Positions 28,363 through 37,183 of a stretch of DNA of 64,000 nucleotides are shown here, piece after piece. Source of the stretch: a virus. The position numbers and the translations under genes were made by a program. Numbering within the stretch: the first letter of the stretch is position 1; every line of letters starts with the position of its first letter. The stretch lies in IMG/VR virus record IMGVR_UViG_3300033145_001136, positions 38,948 through 102,947 of that record; one strand, 5' to 3'. The notes beneath the pieces are model-generated. The model was not told where the DNA came from. It searched no databases and worked only from the letters and a program-made list of their open reading frames with translations.

Positions 28363-29784
28363 CTAAGATAATAGGCCGAATTTTTCATATCGCCGTTTTC
28401 TTTCTCTAGCATGTTTATCAAGGTATTTTACCCCATCGCAAAGGTCATATACCACTGGCTGCTTACTGTCATCTGCCCAGTCCCTCCTCAACACTCGACC
28501 TACAGGCTGGATGGCGTCACGACCACCCGCAGCCAGAATTAGTACCGCTGCTTTAGGAGCATCAAACCCTCGGTGAACCAGGGTCGAGATTAAAACCGGT
28601 ATATCACCATTACGGTATCTCTTAATAATGTCTGTCCTATCGTGTGTCTTACTACACGCAAATTCCGCTTGAACCCCATATCCTCTAATTTGGCGCGTGA
28701 TTTCTTTCCCATGCTCAATCTGCTTAACACAAATCAGCACTATGTTCCCACTATCTACCTCGTTAACTACCATATCAGCAATCATGGCATTTCTACTTGA
28801 ATTATTTACCACCTGTGTTGAATAAATTTCATTATACGCAGTTAATTTATTTTCCCCAACTGCCCCCCATTCTTTCTTAAAATCCGCCTCCGGAACCTCG
28901 ATAAACTTGAATTCGGGTTTCAAGATTAACCCAGATTCAAATGCCATTTTATATCCAACATCATATATAATTGGGCCGATCGCGGCCTCCATCATTAGAT
29001 CTCTTTTGTCAAGCCTGTATGGGGTTGCGGTTGCCCCGAATACATGATCGGATTTCTTAAAATGTGATAGCAGATCAAATATTGAATTGGCGGGCACTAT
29101 ATGACACTCGTCAACCATTACTACTTCTGTATCCTCGATAAAAGCCAAAATCTCTCGTTTATATTCTATGTTGCCCTTAATCACACGTCCCTCATATTTA
29201 AGATCCAATGCAGCACACAAACTCTGATCTGAGCAAACCGTAATGTCTTGAATATCAAAATCCCTGCCAGATATCTCACCTATCGGTACTCCTAGGCATT
29301 CTCGCAGGGTTTCTCGAGCCTGATCTATAAGAATTAATTCATCACAAATAAAACACGTTTTACGTTGAAGTTCCGCAATCATGTTAGCCATAATTAACGT
29401 CTTGCCTGTGCCAGTTGGTAACGAAATCAATCCACGCATAGATTGAACTGCAGTATCAACACAACCACGTTGAAAATCTACAAGGGTCAAGCCCCCAACA
29501 TAGGATAAGTCTAGGCTCGGGTCTGAATATGTAGATTCGTCTTCTAGCTCATATTCTAAAGGCCATAGTTCTTTTATGATTTTCGGCAATAAGCCAATCC
29601 GGAATTTTAATCTTTTTTTAGTTAATAATCGTGTATATCCATCCCACCTGCCACTTTTATATAGTCTAGAAAATTGAAATCCATCCTGTCTAAAACTACA
29701 GCTTTTATATAATTTCCTAGCAATCTGCTCCTCAATGCCACCCATGATTTGCCCATGTGTGTTATTTATCTTAATTGTTATCAT
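28363..29784 (-). CDS. UvsW-like superfamily 2 DNA helicase
   Basis: 473 residues. An N-terminal DNA-binding-like segment (SRLYKSGRWDGYTRLL) resembles T4 UvsW. Helicase motifs are LPTGTGKT (122-129), VDECH (DECH 225-228), FGATATPYR, and C-terminal STLVHRGFDAPKA and QPVGRVLRR. Family role: branch migration and unwinding of recombination intermediates and R-loops. It is the first gene after the long RNA-like intergenic stretch, and I see no good ribosome binding site before its ATG. That is unusual in this window and may mean that a start signal lies in the upstream RNA. Confidence 0.9.
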   Translation of the reverse strand: MITIKINNTHGQIMGGIEEQIARKLYKSCSFRQDGFQFSRLYKSGRWDGYTRLLTKKRLKFRIGLLPKIIKELWPLEYELEDESTYSDPSLDLSYVGGLTLVDFQRGCVDTAVQSMRGLISLPTGTGKTLIMANMIAELQRKTCFICDELILIDQARETLRECLGVPIGEISGRDFDIQDITVCSDQSLCAALDLKYEGRVIKGNIEYKREILAFIEDTEVVMVDECHIVPANSIFDLLSHFKKSDHVFGATATPYRLDKRDLMMEAAIGPIIYDVGYKMAFESGLILKPEFKFIEVPEADFKKEWGAVGENKLTAYNEIYSTQVVNNSSRNAMIADMVVNEVDSGNIVLICVKQIEHGKEITRQIRGYGVQAEFACSKTHDRTDIIKRYRNGDIPVLISTLVHRGFDAPKAAVLILAAGGRDAIQPVGRVLRRDWADDSKQPVVYDLCDGVKYLDKHARERKRRYEKFGLLS

Positions 29785-29949
29785 GTTTTAGTATTGTTAT
29801 GTTTTGGATGGACTATAAAAATATAAAAAGAAGGGTCTCGATATTGAATCTCTCTAGCAATTTTCCTATCTACCCAAAATCGGGCCAGTTCCCAAGCTAA
29901 GTGTCAAGATGACTATCGGTTCGAAAGATAGATTTACAAAATTACCATA

Positions 29950-30512
29950 TAAATAGAGGGGCAAGGAGTTTCCTCCTTGCCCCTCTTACTACCTCCGCCA
30001 CTCTACCAGTATGGTAGATCGTATGTAAAATAAGTGGGAACGGAGTGGGATTGGGGAGTACCCACAAGTTCAGCGCCACGATCCATCCCTAGTAGGATTA
30101 ACGCCAAACTGCCTCCGGTTGGGCTATCGATAATCCCGGGTAGCGTAAAGCCCCTCTCAGGTTTAACGATGCTGCCGATGGGTTGCTCCAGTCCACCGAC
30201 GTGAGGCCGCTAAGCCTCTTCTTTGAAGGATCACCTTACCGGCTCGTAGAACACCAGTTAGGCCTCGGGCCAGATGCCTCTAGACAAAGGCCTGTTGTTC
30301 AGTCATCCGTTCCCAACAGTCAAAGAACAATGGGGATAAGCTTGCTTGGAGGGCAATTAGGAAGTGGTTTGCCTGGTGGTGCGGAACCAGACGATCCCTG
30401 CCTATCCCCAAAATCACATACCACAAAAAGCACATCGTCTTGCATATTCCATCTATTGGCACTAGAAGCAGTGCCGAAAAATTATCCACACTAAGCGTTT
30501 CTACTTAGTATC
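29950..30512 (-). ncRNA. Candidate large structured non-coding RNA
   Basis: A gap of about 810 bases without a credible gene; roughly 560 of them look like folded RNA. It is GC-rich against its neighbours (30181-30240 counts 34 G/C of 60). Many local helices are visible. Examples are GGCACT/AGTGCC at 30458-30475; a GGGGATA/TATCCCC pair closing the segment near 30331-30410 with an inner CTGGT/ACCAG stem; GAGGC/GCCTC near 30200; ACTAAG/CTTAGT at 30490-30509; TCTACC/GGTAGA at 30002-30018. On the minus strand it ends in a 14-pair helix with a GAAA tetraloop. I could not match it to tmRNA, RNase P, a group I intron or tRNA. The size and phage context resemble large ornate phage RNAs of the GOLLD/ROOL kind, but identity is unproven. 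Confidence 0.6.
29955..29986 (-). terminator. Long GAAA-tetraloop hairpin at the 3' end of the RNA candidate
   Basis: Thirteen to fourteen perfect pairs (AGAGGGGCAAGGAG with CTCCTTGCCCCTCT) closed, when read on the minus strand, by a GAAA tetraloop. This very stable loop supports minus-strand RNA. It is followed by ATTTATAT rather than a clean T-run, so it may end or protect the RNA rather than act as a textbook intrinsic terminator. Confidence 0.55.
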
Positions 30513-30596
30513 TATCTACAAAAAATGTGTTCCTTATTAATTACGCAAGTATCAATAACTAGTTTTAGAGTAGCATTATTGCCGATAAATTTTTTA

Positions 30597-30989
30597 TTAA
30601 GATTGTTCTATAGGTACCCAACCCATATCTCGTTCATCCCGAGATAGTGTGATATATCTATTTAACGTCTGATGTAATGTGGCGACCGTCTGATATTCAC
30701 GGTATATGTATTCTGCTTTTGCTTTCGCATCTTCGTATTCATCAGTCTGCTTGTTTACCCGAAATATCCTTGCCGATATTGCGCACTCTCCCCACAATGA
30801 TGACAAGAGACTTAGAAGATTATATGTATCACCATACATACGAACAATTTCATCCAAATTATTCTTAATCCAATCTAGACTATTCGGCGCATCACCTATT
30901 AATAATTTTTCTTGTTCTATGAATGGGACTAAGGTATCACTAGCTGAAATACTAAGGATGTTCACTGTTGTTACATTATATTGTCTCAT
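30597..30989 (-). CDS. Unknown helical protein
   Basis: 130 residues, mainly helical (IGDAPNSLDWIKNNLDEIVRMYG, KAKAEYIYREYQTVATL). No motif recognised. ATGA overlap with the nuclease-like gene upstream; its stop borders the AT-rich leader of the RNA candidate, where a promoter for that RNA could lie. Confidence 0.65.
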   Translation of the reverse strand: MRQYNVTTVNILSISASDTLVPFIEQEKLLIGDAPNSLDWIKNNLDEIVRMYGDTYNLLSLLSSLWGECAISARIFRVNKQTDEYEDAKAKAEYIYREYQTVATLHQTLNRYITLSRDERDMGWVPIEQS

Positions 30990-31645
30990 ATCTTCTCATT
31001 AATTATGATGTTTGCTGCTTCTACGATTTCTTTGAACACACCGATTTTCATAATGGCAAACGCATCCATGTCCGAATCATACCGTCTGCGTAAGTGCGTG
31101 ATTCGCCCGTTCCTAACCATTCGCTCCCAATCGAGTCTAAATCCATTAGTGGGGGATCTGTCATCTCTTGAGCGTGTTGTTCTATCCACTTCATAATGGT
31201 CTGTCGAATAAGCTTCTGTACCTCTTCCCATTTGCTGTAAAAGACATAAGCTATCTGCATCAATGGCCACAAGTGTATTGTCACGTAGGTCGTACTTACG
31301 GCTGTAGGCAACAAAATGGAATCTGATCGACAATCTTTCTGCATCGCCTCTTGCCTCAAGCAACCACCCGTATTCAAACTTTGGGAAGGGATGCGGAGTT
31401 CTTGGCCCAAGAGATCGGCCAAGCTTGGTTTTTCGCTCACCATCACGTTGTTTACATTCTCCTAATAGATTTCCGGGTATTCGTACCGTTGTGCCCATCA
31501 CCTCAGTGGTAATTACATGCACCACATCACCAAGCATACCTTCTCGAGCCTCAGAATGCCCATGTGAGCCAGACCCGATTTGCCGTTCTAGTCCGAGCTG
31601 CTTAGCGACCCATCGTTCCATCCCCTTCCAGGCTGTAGATGCCAT
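30986..31645 (-). CDS. Putative PD-(D/E)XK nuclease (resolvase-like)
   Basis: 219 residues. The N-terminus WKGMERWVAKQLGLERQIGSGSHGHSEAREGMLGDVVH followed ~30 residues later by GECKQRDG gives an E...D...ExK arrangement as in archaeal Hjc-type Holliday-junction resolvases and related nucleases: Glu11, Asp in GDV, Glu and Lys in ECK. It overlaps the recA stop (TAATG), which suits a recombination role. The C-terminal half is unassigned. Family-level call only. Confidence 0.55.
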   Translation of the reverse strand: MASTAWKGMERWVAKQLGLERQIGSGSHGHSEAREGMLGDVVHVITTEVMGTTVRIPGNLLGECKQRDGERKTKLGRSLGPRTPHPFPKFEYGWLLEARGDAERLSIRFHFVAYSRKYDLRDNTLVAIDADSLCLLQQMGRGTEAYSTDHYEVDRTTRSRDDRSPTNGFRLDWERMVRNGRITHLRRRYDSDMDAFAIMKIGVFKEIVEAANIIINEKI

Positions 31646-32748
31646 TATTCCTCAGGTTCCTCCTCGGACACACTAGCCGGGCCACCCTGCAGAACAAGTT
31701 TCATCTTATTTAGGGTTTCTTGTCTGATGGTCTCTATAACATCTGGGTCTAAAGCTTCCTTAAACTTTACAACCCCATTGGCCCTAATATCACCGTAGCT
31801 GAGATATGAACTATCCGTCTTAATTACGGCCAGATGTCGTGCTGTCTTTACAAGATCATCGATCACATCCACACCAGTACCAAAATCCACGTGGAATTCA
31901 ATAGGTTCACTCTTCGCTGCCGTTTTATTTTTCTCAATTAATAATCGTATATCAACGGCTACTTCTTTTTCAATGGCCTTGCTGTCCTCATCTATAAAAT
32001 ATTTGGCCCAATATTGCTTAATACGCTTAACTCGAAACACGTATGTTCCATAAAACGATGGTGCGGTTCCACCCGAAGCTTGTTCCGACGGACCAAACAT
32101 AACCATTGGTTTCTGTCGACTCTGCGCTACTAAATTAAGGTAGCAACCTGGTTGTCGCTGGATTTCCGCGTTTGTGACTTGCAATTGTGCAGAAGTTAGT
32201 TGAGCCAATGCTGCTTTCTTTGCGGCTTGATCAACTGTTTTTGATTTCATAATCTGTGCTGGCACCAAAGCCGTGATAGAATCCTTCATAATATAAATAA
32301 TTTCGCCCGATCGAATTAGCTGATTTGTTATGTCAAACCATTCCTCGCCAGTAAGTGGACGCCCATCTAATTCCTTAATCCCGGACGTTAGATCCCTGCC
32401 AGATATCCATAATAGGTTTGGATCGTTTGGATCTACGCCGCACGCCCGCATAAAGTCTTCGTCCAGTGCTCCCTCCACATCTAATATGGCACATTTTTTA
32501 CCTATAAAATCCTCATATTGTCGGCGCTGTAATTCTTGGATCCTGGCTATCGTACATAACCCCAACATTGTTTTACCCGTGCCTTGATCACCCCACGTAA
32601 GCCCCATGCGCCCACCAACAAACCCACCAGTCCCAAGGGCCAAATCCAATGATAAAATCCCTGTTGGTATTATTAGCCGACCCTGCCTATGTTCAAACAT
32701 ACCTGGATATTGTCTCGATAAAATCGCTTCTAATGATTTATCTGCCAT
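31645..32748 (-). CDS. recA: RecA-type recombinase
   Basis: 367 residues. Walker A GDQGTGKT at 53-60; CAILDVEGALDEDFMRACGVDP matches the RecA dEnALdp..a..lGvd segment; YIMKDSITALVP is Walker B; and LNLVAQSRQKP...GGTAPSFYGTYVFRVKRI covers loop L2 and the core. The C-terminus is acidic as in RecA. It forms filaments on ssDNA and pairs homologous strands. Neighbours are a nuclease-like gene and the ssDNA-binding candidate, a recombination cluster. Confidence 0.92.
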   Translation of the reverse strand: MADKSLEAILSRQYPGMFEHRQGRLIIPTGILSLDLALGTGGFVGGRMGLTWGDQGTGKTMLGLCTIARIQELQRRQYEDFIGKKCAILDVEGALDEDFMRACGVDPNDPNLLWISGRDLTSGIKELDGRPLTGEEWFDITNQLIRSGEIIYIMKDSITALVPAQIMKSKTVDQAAKKAALAQLTSAQLQVTNAEIQRQPGCYLNLVAQSRQKPMVMFGPSEQASGGTAPSFYGTYVFRVKRIKQYWAKYFIDEDSKAIEKEVAVDIRLLIEKNKTAAKSEPIEFHVDFGTGVDVIDDLVKTARHLAVIKTDSSYLSYGDIRANGVVKFKEALDPDVIETIRQETLNKMKLVLQGGPASVSEEEPEE

Positions 32749-32753
32749 ATCAC

Positions 32754-33050
32754 CTATCCCACATAGTGTATTGGGTTGCCTGGATGCGACTCAAGGTCAG
32801 GATCACAATTTTGATCATACATGCCATTTACTAGGGCGGCATCATACCAGAATGCCACCCTATTAAACAGTGCCTCACCCCATGTCTTAACCCCATGATC
32901 AAACATCCATTCAAGATAGTGTGCTAATTCAGCATCATCTGCCATATCTGATAATCGCTTGCCATTTACTCTTTTATGATATATAATTGCATCTATCTCA
33001 CCCACTGGCTCCCAATTATCGGACTGTCCTTTGACAGATTCCCACCCCAT
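32754..33050 (-). CDS. Unknown small protein
   Basis: 98 residues from ATG 33050, which overlaps the previous stop as TAATG. Contains GEIDAIIYHKRVNGKRLSDM and VKTWGEALFNRVAFWYDAAL. No family recognised. Its position between the ssDNA-binding candidate and recA suggests a recombination accessory, without direct evidence. Confidence 0.65.
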   Translation of the reverse strand: MGWESVKGQSDNWEPVGEIDAIIYHKRVNGKRLSDMADDAELAHYLEWMFDHGVKTWGEALFNRVAFWYDAALVNGMYDQNCDPDLESHPGNPIHYVG

Positions 33051-34432
33051 TAGCCACAAATCTTCGTATGCAGATCAATAATGGCATCATCTGTCCACGC
33101 ATTATAATTATAGACAGCATCGCCATCAATCTTGTGTTTAGCCGCTATCTCCTCGAGAATATCCGCAACCTCGGCAGCTTTGTCATCTGACATGGTACTT
33201 ACCTTCTCTCCAACCTCATTAATCATTGTATCGCAATCAATGATGCCAGTGCCATTTTCTTCTGCTTCAGGGGTACTCGGAGTTGCGGCTTCCAACGTAG
33301 CCCCAAGTGTCTTATCTGCTTCGCAGGCATCCCAGATCACTTTTGCTGCAGCCTTAGCCGCCAACGCCTCTGGACTTCCCTTCACATTGTTGTAAGTCCA
33401 TTTCATTCGGCCAATACCTTTGAGCGCAATGACCTCACCAAGCGTCAACCCCTTAACATCTTTACCACCTACTGGATAAATCGTAGCCAATGCGTCCTGT
33501 AACGACATTGATGGGATTGCATCTTTGGCTTCCCTAGCTGCCTTAGCTTTTGCAAAAATATCAACACCAGCCCCAGATGAAGTGGATTCTTCGGGTTTCG
33601 ACTCCTCCGCCGTCTCCTCCGGAACGGAAGATTTATCCACGACTTCTGTCACAGCAGGAGTACTGGCTTCAGGGGCAACTTTATCTGCGTTTTGCATATC
33701 GGGTGGTAAAGCCACACCAACACCAGCCACAATTGCCTTTTGTTCCTTACCAGTGATTTCACCACGCACATATTTGTGCACATAATCATGACTCTGTGGT
33801 AATTCTGCTTTTAATGCTAAAGCAAACAGCCCTTCTACGAATTCCCCAATTTCCATGCCATCGACATCTGCATCCATCACTGACCAATCGAATTCGGTCT
33901 CACCTTCTGCAAATGCACTATATTTTGTTCCGCGTCGACGTTCCATCCCCTTCTGTACCTTTTTCGTCACAATTATGTCTTGCTTGCCAAGGGACCCACG
34001 CTTCTCTTTAATCTCGTGAAGATCCTTGTAAAGCATATTACCACCCTTCAAAAATTCGACTTTCCCGGTGGTATGATTCCAAACAGGGAGCACGTGGACC
34101 ACAGTTCTTGCAAAATGAAGTGGCTGACCTTCCTTCGGTCCAGAATTGTAATATTTATCATCCTTTGCAAGCTGATCCCACATCGGATCTTCCATACCAT
34201 TCAAACCAGCATAATCGACCCCACGCTCATAATCTGGATTTGCTAAAAATGTACGGAATTGTCGCAGAATATTCTTCTTTCCTTCACCATCCACAGTAAA
34301 CACTTCCGGCACCCTATACATCCACATACTAAGTGGTTCATCACTAAGAATGCGAACTGTGTAATCTTTGTTATCATCAAATGCCACATATGGGGTACTC
34401 GATCCCTCACCTAGTACAGTTGGCCAACTCAT
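33050..34432 (-). CDS. Putative single-stranded DNA-binding protein with ExoX-C-like domain
   Basis: 460 residues from ATG 34432 (GGAGG seven bases upstream). The N-terminal half opens with YTVRILSDEPLSMWMYRVPEVF, the pattern of large gp32-like phage proteins. A long acidic Glu/Ser/Pro linker (near 275-310) separates a second domain, IYPVGGKDVKGLTLGEVIALKGIGRMKW, like the small domain at the end of ExoX-type and other phage proteins. The C-terminus is acidic. It sits just before recA. The ssDNA-binding call rests on pattern and context. The only other SSB-like sequence here is a broken copy at 41 kb. Confidence 0.5.
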   Translation of the reverse strand: MSWPTVLGEGSSTPYVAFDDNKDYTVRILSDEPLSMWMYRVPEVFTVDGEGKKNILRQFRTFLANPDYERGVDYAGLNGMEDPMWDQLAKDDKYYNSGPKEGQPLHFARTVVHVLPVWNHTTGKVEFLKGGNMLYKDLHEIKEKRGSLGKQDIIVTKKVQKGMERRRGTKYSAFAEGETEFDWSVMDADVDGMEIGEFVEGLFALALKAELPQSHDYVHKYVRGEITGKEQKAIVAGVGVALPPDMQNADKVAPEASTPAVTEVVDKSSVPEETAEESKPEESTSSGAGVDIFAKAKAAREAKDAIPSMSLQDALATIYPVGGKDVKGLTLGEVIALKGIGRMKWTYNNVKGSPEALAAKAAAKVIWDACEADKTLGATLEAATPSTPEAEENGTGIIDCDTMINEVGEKVSTMSDDKAAEVADILEEIAAKHKIDGDAVYNYNAWTDDAIIDLHTKICG

Positions 34433-34623
34433 TCCATTCCTCCTGTTTCCGTAATATTCGCCCAAAGATCTATTCTGATCCGCTTTTGCAGTTCTTTGGC
34501 TTCTTCTATCAATTCCTCTGGATCATCTGTGGATACCTCATGCTCTACCCACATACTAAAATCTTCTGATTGATAATTCCCTCTATTTATCTTTGCGCTT
34601 GCAGATGCACCGATCTTACCCAT
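34429..34623 (-). CDS. Small conserved phage protein
   Basis: 64 residues, MGKIGASASAKINRGNYQSED then a strand-rich core and an acidic helix. ATG 34623 overlaps the purZ-like stop by 8 bases (ATGGGTAA) with AGGGGA upstream. Short proteins with an N-terminal KIN.GNYES-like stretch are frequent near phage SSB/recombination genes; the role is not known to me. Confidence 0.65.
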   Translation of the reverse strand: MGKIGASASAKINRGNYQSEDFSMWVEHEVSTDDPEELIEEAKELQKRIRIDLWANITETGGME

Positions 34624-35701
34624 TAAAAATTCCCCTATCAATAAAGTGATCGTAAAACGGCCCTGTACCGACCCATCCAACCACACATTCGGGATACCGT
34701 GCTTCTATATCCTCGATAAATGATTGGACCTCAATCGTCAAGGCATCCCATTCCTGTATGCTATAATTGGCCCAATCAATATAATCTACAAAATTAAGAC
34801 ATATGGCCTGCGGCCTATTTATAGCCATAGCTTTGTCCATGTCTTCAATTGACCATGTAAATATGCGCCTAATCTTTTTAGTTACGGTCGTTTTCTCACT
34901 TAATGATTCAGGAGAGCCAGACATTTTTGTGATTTGCTTCCATGTTAGTTCTTTCCCACCTGTAGGCCCCGAATTTCCACCGACTCGAATCGGAAACGTT
35001 CTAGCAACCCCAAACACATTTCTCGCCACCCTTGGAGAAAGCCCCGCCTCCATTAACCAATTAGATGCGTTCGTGTCTCTGGAAGTACAGAATGGCCACC
35101 ACTGGGTATGATGTAGACTTAGTCCCATGCCCTGCGTCCCCTCCAACAAAATAGGCTTGTTATCATCAACCGCCTGGTTTAAAAAGGCTTCAGTATCTAT
35201 TAAATATGGCTCAAGCCAATCACAATCTTTGGCAAATTTTAGATCTTGTCTACGCCATACCTTATCAGACAATGCCGCACCACATCCCTCACGCGTACTA
35301 CCAATACGATCAGACATGTCTTGATCTTTATCGCCCTTAGCATGTTCTGCATTGATGTGTTTTTGTTCGATAATCATTGCATAGTGATCAATCCATAATC
35401 TATCTTCTACAGGCGTATTGGCCTCTGTAAGCCAATCAATCTCTTTGGAAAGCTGTGATTCAATAATCATAGCGGCTCGCCCAATAACCAACTCGCTTGT
35501 TGTTGCTTCCATCGCACCACATGGGATTGTTTGAAAAGCATGTTGTTGTGATCGATCTGGCGTCCACACCTTATGTCCAGCATTTGGGGCACCGGTTCTA
35601 ACGTGGATCGCATAATTCTTCGCAATCCTCTCAACCAGTCTACCCTTCCCCTCAGAACCATATTGTAATCCAACTACTATGTCTACACACTGATTGGGCA
35701 T
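34616..35701 (-). CDS. purZ: PurZ-type (2-amino)adenylosuccinate synthetase
   Basis: 361 residues (PurA is ~430) from ATG 35701 with GAGGGAG seven bases upstream. Adenylosuccinate synthetase motifs: VVGLQYGSEGKGRLV (P-loop), GAPNAGHKV (catalytic His), GSTREGCGAAL (IMP/GMP phosphate loop), LLEGTQGMGLSL and GLSPR. The catalytic Asp of PurA (GDEGKG) is Ser16 here (GSEGKG). From what I know of the family, Asp to Ser marks phage PurZ, which joins Asp to dGMP rather than IMP, starting synthesis of 2-aminoadenine nucleotide. The adjacent purB would complete that step. Alternative: a diverged PurA. Family certain, substrate inferred. Confidence 0.82.
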   Translation of the reverse strand: MPNQCVDIVVGLQYGSEGKGRLVERIAKNYAIHVRTGAPNAGHKVWTPDRSQQHAFQTIPCGAMEATTSELVIGRAAMIIESQLSKEIDWLTEANTPVEDRLWIDHYAMIIEQKHINAEHAKGDKDQDMSDRIGSTREGCGAALSDKVWRRQDLKFAKDCDWLEPYLIDTEAFLNQAVDDNKPILLEGTQGMGLSLHHTQWWPFCTSRDTNASNWLMEAGLSPRVARNVFGVARTFPIRVGGNSGPTGGKELTWKQITKMSGSPESLSEKTTVTKKIRRIFTWSIEDMDKAMAINRPQAICLNFVDYIDWANYSIQEWDALTIEVQSFIEDIEARYPECVVGWVGTGPFYDHFIDRGIFNG

Positions 35702-35782
35702 TATAATACTCCCTCGCAAAGTCCAGCTATTTATGTTCGCTGAGAAAATATTGGTCGAAAATATGTCAGGAAGAAATTTTTA

Positions 35783-37183
35783 TTATTTCAACACCTCTAA
35801 AATTGCGGCTTCATCCCTGAACAACGCAGTATATTCCACCATATATTCCCGCATTTCCGCAACAAATTCGTTCAAATCTAACCCCTGCGTAGCAAATCTT
35901 TCGCGCAAATATGCTGAATCCACCATTGCAAGCCATAACCCGCCACACTTTTCTATATCAAGTGGAAAATCATTTTTTATAAATTCATAAACTTCTTCTC
36001 TACCAAACCCACGCTTAGTTAATAGATTCAGCATATAATATGACCAATGCCCTGCTTGTATGTGATATGTCTCTATATTATCTTGTATCCGCTCAGTATC
36101 GACGTCTATCGTTTTTATTACTTTGGTCATGCTTGTTAGCATATGTAGTATTGTATGATATGAATCTTCTATTATTACTCTTTCTGTAGACGAATGTGAA
36201 ATATCTCTCTCGTGCCAAAGCTGCGTATTATCGAGTGTGACCATTGTGTATGATTTCATTAGTCGATGCATACCACATATTCTTTCACACGTAATTGGAT
36301 TCTTTTTATGTGGCATGGCTGACGACCCAGATGATGCTGATGGCCTTGCCTCTAATATCTCTGCTACCTCTGTGCGATGTAGGTGCCTAATTTCCATCGC
36401 TAGTTGCGCCAATATAGAAGACAGACCTGCCAGCATTGTTGATCTGCCATATTGTATCATTCTTGGCAATATTTGATCGGTTGCTTGCCACACTTCAAAG
36501 GGATAGTGTATAGACACATCATATTTTCTCCCTAGGGCTAATTTCATAAATGTGTCTTTTGCTTGTTTTTCCATGTCTCTTGTAATAAACTCATGGCAAC
36601 CCATTGGGCCACTAGCCTTAAAATAAAATTCTTGACCGTCAAACGCACCAGCGATTTTCTTAAGTAGATAATAGTATTTAAACAATTTGTGTGTTAATGT
36701 AATATATGCTCCATGGACACCATGTGTACGTCCCGACATTGGCTGACCAGCATATTGTATTATTTTATTCTCCAATATATGTATTAAATTATCTAATTCG
36801 CAAGCAACCACCCACGTCGAGTACGCCGATTGTATTTCTTGTACAGAATCAACCACATCAGATGATGTGGCCCCCCAATGTAACAAATTTCTTATATGAT
36901 CAGGTAGTTTGCCCATTAGCGCCAAATCGAGTACATTTATAAATGCCATGACATCGTGCTCAGTACGCTGTTCCTCTATGTGAATTCGTTCCACTAATTT
37001 ATTAGTATAGTCTGAATTATCTAAAAGCCCATGGCATAATCCAATTATAGCGTGCTCATTTATGTGGTCGTCTGATTTTGTAATAGTAGCCAACATAGCC
37101 ATTTCGTATGTGGTAGCTAACTCCCATTTTATTTGGTCGCCCCATATTGTTTCTATCCTCGAATCCATGTATCTATCAATCAT
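35783..37183 (-). CDS. purB: Adenylosuccinate lyase
   Basis: 466 residues from ATG 37183. Signature SGSSAMPHKKNPI near 285-297, GRTHGVHGAY with the catalytic His near 154, and HWGATSSDVVDS near 102-113 are all intact. It cleaves succinyl-purine nucleotides with release of fumarate. Next to a PurZ-like synthetase the likely substrate is the succino-2-aminodeoxyadenylate made there, giving dZMP. Known Z phages are thought to borrow the host lyase, so a phage copy is notable. ATG overlaps the nitroreductase stop by 8 bases. An 81-base AT-rich gap separates it from the purZ-like gene. Confidence 0.92.
   Translation of the reverse strand: MIDRYMDSRIETIWGDQIKWELATTYEMAMLATITKSDDHINEHAIIGLCHGLLDNSDYTNKLVERIHIEEQRTEHDVMAFINVLDLALMGKLPDHIRNLLHWGATSSDVVDSVQEIQSAYSTWVVACELDNLIHILENKIIQYAGQPMSGRTHGVHGAYITLTHKLFKYYYLLKKIAGAFDGQEFYFKASGPMGCHEFITRDMEKQAKDTFMKLALGRKYDVSIHYPFEVWQATDQILPRMIQYGRSTMLAGLSSILAQLAMEIRHLHRTEVAEILEARPSASSGSSAMPHKKNPITCERICGMHRLMKSYTMVTLDNTQLWHERDISHSSTERVIIEDSYHTILHMLTSMTKVIKTIDVDTERIQDNIETYHIQAGHWSYYMLNLLTKRGFGREEVYEFIKNDFPLDIEKCGGLWLAMVDSAYLRERFATQGLDLNEFVAEMREYMVEYTALFRDEAAILEVLK

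Noticed and set aside
30183-30494. Plus-strand frame of 103 codons in the RNA-like gap
   Set aside because: No ribosome binding site, low-complexity unlikely protein, and opposite to all genes; the region is better explained as structured RNA.
29950-30512. RNase P RNA, tmRNA, group I intron or tRNA in the long gap
   Set aside because: I could not find the conserved core sequences of any of these; GGAGGAAACTCC is simply the closing hairpin.
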